Of a stretch of 12,280 nt of DNA, positions 9,301-12,280 are shown in pieces. This DNA comes from Candidatus Jordarchaeia archaeon (GTDB lineage: Archaea > Asgardarchaeota > Jordiarchaeia > Jordiarchaeales > Freyrarchaeaceae). The position numbers were made by a program, and so were the translations under genes. How positions within the stretch are numbered: the first letter of the stretch is position 1; each line of letters begins with the position of its first letter. The stretch covers positions 2,769-15,048 of the forward strand of contig JAHAWR010000029.1 in assembly GCA_018383835.1 (NCBI GenBank). The letters run 5' to 3'. The notes below the pieces were generated by a model that had not been told where the DNA came from, did no database searches, and saw only the letters and a list, made by a program, of their open reading frames with translations.

Positions 9301-10957
9301 AGAGGTTGTTTAGGTTGTCGCTGAGCAGTGTTGCGCTGACCAAGTCCCCTTGAAGGGACGAGATGGCGTATTCTGTGCCGCCGAGGACATATGGTCCGGG
9401 GAACGGGAACGGAAGAAGAGTGGTCAAGTTAACTTGGTGCTCTAGATTAATGAGAGCCGTGTAGTACCACACTGTGCCATAGAAGTTTTCCAACTCCGTT
9501 TTTGTCCAAGTTTGCAGCTCGTAGGTTGTCTGGTTGCTGCAGCCCCAGTCTCCATCATAATAGTCGAAGGCTTTGAGCCTCCAGTATCTCACCGGTGAAG
9601 ACGGATGTTCAGGAGTGGCGTTAAAAACAGGGCGGTCATCTTTCAGTCCATAGCTGAAGAGGCCTATTGGGCCTAGGCTTCCTACGAGGTTTAGGGGGAT
9701 GTTAAATTGTTGTTCGAACCACCACCCCATACCTGAAGGAGGAGGTATTGTTGGGGGTGGTGTTGGGTCGAAGGGAACCCATACTCCAGAGCCGGAGGTT
9801 GGCACCCAGACCTCCACCCACGCATGAAGATTGTAAGCCTTTATGATGTATTTTAGTCTCCCGCCTGAGTAGTCTGTTTCTGCGTAGCCGTCATAGTATC
9901 CTATTACGAGGCGGGCTGAGACTCCTAGGTAGCGTAGTGTTGTGGCAAACGTTGAGGCGAAATCTATGCATGTGCCCACCTCGTTTTCGAGAAAAGCGAC
10001 AACCGGGTCCTTGTCTGGCAGTGGCCTGCCGTCGAGGAGGAGCATTATGTTATTAGTGTATTTTCCTGAGAGTAGTTCGGCTTGGACTGCTAGGGCAAGC
10101 TCGTAGGCGTTTCTTCCCACTCCTTGGAAGCCTTGGGCGAAGCTTGTAAATGTTGGGTTTTCTCTGAGCTGTTGTGGAAGTTGTGTGTATATGTTGCTTA
10201 TTGCTGGTGGGGTATATGATGCTGGCAGGGCGTTGCTAGCGATCCATGTGATGTTAGGTGGAATCCCCGCTATGGAATATACTATTTCAGAGATCCCGTT
10301 TGAGGTGAAGAAGAGAGTTACTCGGGAGTTATTGTATTCGTCCCGTTCAAGCTCGATCTTTAGGTCTCCTTGAGAGGACGTTATGTTGATGAAGTATGGG
10401 TCCGGATATAGTGTTGGGAGAGTTGTCGAGGAGAGAGCTTTGTGACTTAGGTTCATCCTAACGGAGAAGAACTGACTCCCTGGGGGAAGAGAGGAGGGGG
10501 ATGTTAAGTTCGTCGGGTATGTTATAAGCTGCGTCTTAAACCAGTCCCCCTCGCCATAGTAGTCGAACGTTGAGACCTTCCAGTACTGGTGAGGGTAGCT
10601 TGGATCTTGCGGTTCCACCACCATGATTATTATCGACGGGTCTATGAGGCCGGAGTAGAATGCATGTATTGGAGGTATATAGTTTATTGGTATGTTTCGC
10701 AATTCATCTGGTATTCTGAAGGGTGGAGGATTTCTGAATATTTGCTTCCACCAGTCCATGTTCAGACTTAAAGTTATTGGGGTAGATAGGGTGTAAGGTA
10801 TGTGGTGGAGGTAGCTTGGAAAGAGTAGGGAACTTAGTGGGGGGAGAAGCCCTCCTTGTATGCTCAGGTTCGCTAAAATGGAGTAGCCTGCCGTAGCTCC
10901 TATGAGCAAGCCTATTATTAGTAGTGCGGTTAGTGCCTTTTTCGCGCTGGATGCCAT
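6305..10957 (-). CDS. Giant surface transglutaminase-like protein: two TGc modules, Ig-like repeats, membrane anchor, DUF4129-like tail
   Basis: A 1550-residue protein, first gene of the operon. Domain order: signal anchor (8-28); module 1 with pre-domain motif YWKVSTFDYYGEGDW (125-139) and a transglutaminase core whose triad is Cys330 (GTCIDF), His378 (LHAW) and Asp397 (FDPTP); module 2 with YWRLKAFDYYDGDW (458-471), His712 (VHAW) and Asp732 (FDPIP) but Pro669 in place of Cys; about six Ig-like beta domains (roughly 765-860, 880-980, 980-1075, 1080-1178, 1195-1292, 1293-1387); a membrane helix (about 1407-1431); and a helical cytoplasmic tail (1445-1545) resembling DUF4129. The YWR-x-DxYdGxxW motif, TGc core and DUF4129 tail match bacterial TgpA proteins, but the multi-pass N-terminal domain of TgpA is absent. 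Many N-x-S/T sequons fit archaeal surface glycosylation. It could be a crosslinking enzyme, or a thiol protease or amidase of the same fold. ATG 10957 has GGTGG six bases upstream. Confidence 0.92.
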   Translation of the reverse strand: MASSAKKALTALLIIGLLIGATAGYSILANLSIQGGLLPPLSSLLFPSYLHHIPYTLSTPITLSLNMDWWKQIFRNPPPFRIPDELRNIPINYIPPIHAFYSGLIDPSIIIMVVEPQDPSYPHQYWKVSTFDYYGEGDWFKTQLITYPTNLTSPSSLPPGSQFFSVRMNLSHKALSSTTLPTLYPDPYFINITSSQGDLKIELERDEYNNSRVTLFFTSNGISEIVYSIAGIPPNITWIASNALPASYTPPAISNIYTQLPQQLRENPTFTSFAQGFQGVGRNAYELALAVQAELLSGKYTNNIMLLLDGRPLPDKDPVVAFLENEVGTCIDFASTFATTLRYLGVSARLVIGYYDGYAETDYSGGRLKYIIKAYNLHAWVEVWVPTSGSGVWVPFDPTPPPTIPPPSGMGWWFEQQFNIPLNLVGSLGPIGLFSYGLKDDRPVFNATPEHPSSPVRYWRLKAFDYYDGDWGCSNQTTYELQTWTKTELENFYGTVWYYTALINLEHQVNLTTLLPFPFPGPYVLGGTEYAISSLQGDLVSATLLSDNLNNLYLNAVFTGHGTSTIRYTVATYNLDLASIRNNAKQPQGNIPPGMEQYLQIPNSLQSNETFISFVNSITNGSNAYETALNALNRLTSGEYVYDVSLLLNGVQASGDPIVWFLTSKSGTPIHFASTFTMAMRSKGIPARLVVGYLTRPINNGGVHEARSSLVHAWAEVWIPTGNGEGYWVSFDPIPDPLPLPITFQDDGLLSWGKLPRSDPNVQRTNFNVSISSPYIVNRGGQFSVAVTVTKDGALQSNLLVDIYVYDSWMKQEYYKGSGTTTSGSVSVLITVGSEVKIGNITIVAKVHSSNEPGSPLIACNYTAGTILNGTTAMNTTITSTAPYGSTTLIRSDGTVKVNGTLYDPVYSGSMKGIPNATIQIMRNGSEVGSVTTYPNGYFEYYYPDSMSLDLVDYTFQAVYSGRFGGSHSSNVTISIYARSHITLALEPSQAVKNGTTLTFTAQLSLDNSTPIINAEVYVSWYGSNYTLSNAGDGKYTYNITVSVNSLGYYTANATFGGSGRVLGSTSENRRILVYSGGLILIEGYTAEVYKGEVALFSGHVWDENDAPVAGVMLRFKFSNASGVVYTYDASERTNASGFFSCSVPVPSLSPGTYTVEVESRNETLAAMSNSVNVQVKVKPSIILSGFSSSSLLGIGVKQLAPLVGSFMPSERAFITARVVDGASQTPLGGLNFTVYYNGVPLSNGITDADGLLNITLSDLSLFPVNSVSTLTVSYPGNETIGAAQFSVKIHVFNDAEVMLSVPGKVVIGKPLTISVSVLDPNGNPVVGRTFTVYWNMTFNIGSSTTNESGNGAITYNVPSDAAEGDLTIYVVVDSGDSAMVRTLLVKENLMEGYMVALIYALQVGGSSPVLPLLIVGVLAALSLLIIYVYMSRMRTVSAKKPKPAWDFEALDELAKAGRYKEAVIQIYRMYIELINAYLKVERAPHETTRDVARKAVKSGLPPKLVNTITQLFEKARFSKHEITSSDYKEAAKTFNEIYNEVTGGTVSIG
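6324..6329 (-). promoter_or_regulatory. Ribosome binding site for the DUF4350-like gene
   Basis: Minus-strand AGGAGG lies 11 bases before TTG 6312-6310 and 20 bases before GTG 6300-6298. It is downstream of the ATG at 6339, so that ATG would leave this strong site unused. The 11-base spacing is slightly long, so the choice of TTG is probable rather than certain. Confidence 0.5.
8738..10630 (-). repeat. Tandem intragenic duplication of the transglutaminase module
   Basis: Residues about 110-400 (bases 9758-10630) and 450-740 (bases 8738-9610) of the large protein align module to module. Paired landmarks: YWKVSTFDYYG/YWRLKAFDYYD, SSQGDL/SLQGDL, NPTFTSFAQ/NETFISFVN, NAYELAL/NAYETAL, LLLDG/LLLNG, GTCIDFASTF/GTPIHFASTF, ARLVIGY/ARLVVGY, LHAWVEVWVPT/VHAWAEVWIPT and FDPTP/FDPIP. 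The divergence indicates an old duplication rather than a recent DNA repeat. Confidence 0.88.
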
Positions 10958-10963
10958 GAGTAG

Positions 10964-10968
10964 CCACC
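10964..10968 (-). promoter_or_regulatory. Ribosome binding site of the transglutaminase-like gene
   Basis: Minus-strand GGTGG six bases before ATG 10957-10955 is well spaced and supports this start. Confidence 0.55.
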
Positions 10969-10987
10969 ACGGATGGGAACCTTTGCC

Positions 10988-11015
10988 ACATTCTAATTTC
11001 TGTTTACATTCTAAT
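10988..11015. repeat. Direct repeat of ACATTCTAAT upstream of the operon
   Basis: ACATTCTAAT occurs exactly at 10988-10997 and 11006-11015, an 18-base period (minus strand: ATTAGAATGT twice). The second copy abuts the candidate TATA box and the first falls near the expected transcription start. This placement suits an operator, but no binding protein is known. Confidence 0.5.
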
Positions 11016-11020
11016 AAATT
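11011..11020 (-). promoter_or_regulatory. Candidate TATA box of the transglutaminase-MoxR operon
   Basis: Read on the minus strand, AATTTATTAG with the purine-rich GAGAG just upstream resembles an archaeal BRE/TATA pair. A start about 25 bases downstream would give a leader of roughly 30 bases containing the GGTGG ribosome site. No other comparable promoter is visible between the five genes. Inferred from composition and position only. Confidence 0.4.
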
Positions 11021-11467
11021 CTCTCAAGATAAAATTTCTAGGAAAAACACCACCAAATATAGTGTGAAAACTTTTGTTGTGTTGTTTTTATTAGAGAAAA
11101 TAGCGCTTTTTCGAAGAAAAAATTTCAAAGCTAATCTAAGGAATCTTGAATTAGTTTTGAGTCTCGTCGAAATGTTTCTTTTTCTGCTGGAGGAAACAGT
11201 TTACATTATGAGAGGCGAATAGGTTAATTTTTATGATGAGATTTTTCCAGTGGACTTTGAGGTGTTGGAATGGTGATTCAAATTGGACGGTGGAGGGGGG
11301 CTAAATGTTCTAAATTGACAATGAAAGTATGGTATATAAATGCCGCTTGCGTTTACATTTTTAAACCACTTTGAATGAGGCTTTATGGAAGCTGTTTTGT
11401 CTTTATGATTAGCGGTATGATTAAAAGGTAGGAGTTCGCCGTTGTTAGCAGTTTTCAAGTAGAAAGG

Positions 11468-11475
11468 TTTAAATA
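11468..11475 (+). promoter_or_regulatory. Candidate TATA box of the IS607-type element
   Basis: TTTAAATA preceded by the purine-rich GAAAGG is a good archaeal BRE/TATA match. Its centre is about 28 bases before ATG 11500, so tnpA would have been made from a leaderless or nearly leaderless transcript that also reads into tnpB. Confidence 0.5.
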
Positions 11476-11499
11476 GTTGTAAGTATAGATAAGTTATTG

Positions 11500-11796
11500 A
11501 TGGGTGAGGGACTCTACACACTCAAAGAAGCTAAGAAGCTTCTTGGAGCCACTACACAATGATTTCGGAAAGAAAGGTTTCTAAAGTGATGATCGCCTAC
11601 GAAGACAGGTTAACGAGGTCTGGATTTAAAACTCTGAGAAGTTGGAACCGAGATAGAAGTGTAATCACGAAGCGAAGCCGCAAGAAGAGCCCACCGACGA
11701 TCTACAACTATTCTCTCCTTCGCTGGAAAGCTTTAAGGAGCCATAGATATAGGTATAAGGAGGGTTAGCGGTGTCAGAGTGCTCATATCAAGTTAG
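11500..11796 (+). pseudogene. tnpA: IS607-type serine recombinase (TnpA), internally deleted and frameshifted
   Basis: Three blocks of an IS607 recombinase can be read in different frames. Block 1 (11500-11562) gives MGEGLYTLKEAKKLLGATTQ, the start of the MerR-like helix-turn-helix, ending at TGA. Block 2 (11559 onward, next frame) gives RKVSKVMIAYEDRLTRSGFK, which matches the conserved mid-domain motif 'AY-x-DRL-x-R-F/S-GF'. After about 11640 the frame breaks again: GTEIEV and ILSFAGKL appear in one frame, LRSHRYRYKEG in another, and RVLISS before TAG 11794 in the first again. Roughly 90 residues between blocks 1 and 2, including the recognition helix and the catalytic serine region, are missing compared with the usual length of about 200. 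The protein cannot be functional. Its ancestral end overlapped the tnpB start, as is common in this family. Confidence 0.75.
11758..11763 (+). promoter_or_regulatory. Ribosome binding site of tnpB
   Basis: AGGAGG lies seven bases before GTG 11771. It is intact despite decay of tnpA and decides the GTG start. Confidence 0.65.
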
Positions 11797-12280
11797 GTCC
11801 TACAAAGTAAAGCACAACTACGAGGTTAAAGAGTTCTTGGAATCTTATAGATGGATGCTTCAGAGGGCGATCGACGGGATTTGGGAAAACATAACTTGGA
11901 AGGAGAAGGTCATCAAGAGGAGAAGGTTGATTCCGATGATTCCGAAGAGTAGCGAGTTCAAGCGGAACTTAAGGGACTCTTTGCTTAGAGACTGGGTTTT
12001 CTGCGCTCACTACGTTGACTCTGCAATCAAGCAAGCTTATTCGATTCTGAAGTCTTGGAGGAGGAACTACTTGAAGGGGAGAAGGGCGAGAGCGAAGCCT
12101 GTCGTTAAGAAGAAGTTCGTCAGAGTGAAGGAGACACTGTACTCCTATAAGGACGGTAGGATCAAGATAAGTATTAGGCCGTTCGAAGAGCACTTGGTTT
12201 TCGATGTCTCGAATGCTTGGTTCTGGGGTAGGGCTAAGGGGGAGATGGGAGAGCTAATCCTCAACGAGAAGTTTCTGATC
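11771..12280 (+). CDS. tnpB: TnpB (IS607/IS605 OrfB) RNA-guided nuclease, N-terminal part, runs off window
   Basis: An open frame of 170 codons without a stop, starting at GTG 11771. The visible part resembles the N-terminal domain of archaeal TnpB proteins: an initial beta strand (YQVRSYKVKHNYEVKEFLESY, residues 6 on), a helical segment, then the highly basic stretch RRNYLKGRRARAKPVVKKKF (about 97-116) and RVKETLYSYKDGRIKISIRP (about 118-137), which corresponds to the region preceding the RuvC-like nuclease core. TnpB is an RNA-guided DNA nuclease that helps retain the transposon. The RuvC acidic residues and zinc finger lie beyond the window, so integrity cannot be judged. It directly follows the broken tnpA and could be read from the same promoter. 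Many AAG, AGG and GAG codons match the surrounding genome, with no clear sign of foreign composition. Confidence 0.82.
   Translation, partial: MSECSYQVRSYKVKHNYEVKEFLESYRWMLQRAIDGIWENITWKEKVIKRRRLIPMIPKSSEFKRNLRDSLLRDWVFCAHYVDSAIKQAYSILKSWRRNYLKGRRARAKPVVKKKFVRVKETLYSYKDGRIKISIRPFEEHLVFDVSNAWFWGRAKGEMGELILNEKFLI

Larger units (their letters stand above)
10958..11499. other. A/T-rich intergenic region without a convincing gene
   Basis: About 540 bases separate the operon from the IS element. From about 10985 to 11260 the DNA is clearly richer in A/T than its neighbours. The left edge holds the operon's leader and presumed promoter. A short hairpin, TTTTTC-GAA-GAAAAA, lies at 11107-11121. A plus-strand TATATAAA at 11333-11340 could be a promoter, yet no reading frame or RNA structure that I recognise follows it. 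Small open frames on both strands here lack ribosome sites and plausible protein composition. No tRNA, rRNA or CRISPR repeats are seen. The left boundary of the IS element could lie in the right part of this region. Confidence 0.6.
11500..12280 (+). mobile_element. IS607-type insertion element (partial, right end outside window)
   Basis: A decayed serine-recombinase gene (tnpA) is followed directly by a tnpB frame, the gene order of IS607-family elements. Such elements lack terminal inverted repeats and target duplications, so the left edge cannot be placed; coordinates start at the tnpA start codon. The right end and any guide RNA region at the 3' end of tnpB lie beyond the window. Confidence 0.75.

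Noticed and set aside
11107..11121. Small hairpin TTTTTC-GAA-GAAAAA as a terminator
   Set aside because: The stem is only six A/T-rich pairs, there is no gene ending nearby, and archaeal termination does not rely on such hairpins.
10902..11222. A 106-codon plus-strand frame crossing the operon start into the A/T-rich gap
   Set aside because: It is antisense to the start of the large gene and its promoter, lacks a ribosome site, and its composition simply follows A/T-rich DNA.
11233..11239. ATGATGA, a match to the C box of archaeal C/D guide RNAs
   Set aside because: No CTGA D box follows at the expected 50-60 base distance and no internal C'/D' pair is visible.
11231..11521. A 96-codon minus-strand frame opposite the IS promoter
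   Set aside because: It has no ribosome site, an Asn/His/Ser-rich low-quality translation, and overlaps the start of tnpA.
11533..11544. Perfect palindrome AAGAAGCTTCTT
   Set aside because: It lies in the codons for AKKLL of the recombinase helix-turn-helix and is explained by Lys and Leu codon choice.

Overview
The window looks archaeal, most likely from a thermophilic member of the Thermoproteota/TACK group, although the lineage cannot be fixed from sequence alone. The evidence is: A/T-rich TATA-type boxes about 25-30 bases before starts, frequent GTG and TTG starts backed by GGAGG-like ribosome sites, many AGG and ATA codons, very compact gene packing, a secreted protein dense in N-x-S/T sequons, and an IS607-type element.

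Left end (1-796): the N-terminal part of an FAD-linked (GlcD/D-lactate-dehydrogenase-like) oxidoreductase runs leftward off the window. A short divergent promoter region with TTGGAG half-sites follows. A small helical protein of unknown function is then encoded rightward (797-1309) and overlaps the end of the next gene tail to tail.

Centre (1301-10957): five genes on the minus strand form one operon-like block. In transcription order they are (1) a giant surface transglutaminase-like protein of 1550 residues, with two tandem transglutaminase modules, about six Ig-like domains, one membrane anchor and a cytoplasmic DUF4129-like tail; (2) a DUF4350-like membrane protein; (3) a MoxR AAA+ ATPase; (4) a DUF58 protein with a von Willebrand A domain; and (5) a polytopic membrane protein of unknown function. 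Genes 1-4 overlap or nearly touch. MoxR, DUF58, DUF4350 and DUF4129/transglutaminase genes are known to cluster in bacteria and archaea, but the function is poorly understood. The layout suggests a membrane assembly in which a cytoplasmic ATPase-vWA pair works with an externally exposed, possibly protein-crosslinking or protease-like enzyme. The second transglutaminase module has lost its cysteine (proline in its place) and looks like a pseudo-enzyme copy; the DUF4350 ectodomain carries an EF-hand-like calcium loop.

Right end (10958-12280): about 540 bases of A/T-rich intergenic DNA hold the presumed operon promoter, which overlaps a direct repeat. An IS607-type element follows. Its serine-recombinase gene (tnpA) is internally deleted and frameshifted, while the tnpB reading frame after it is open with a good ribosome site and runs off the window.
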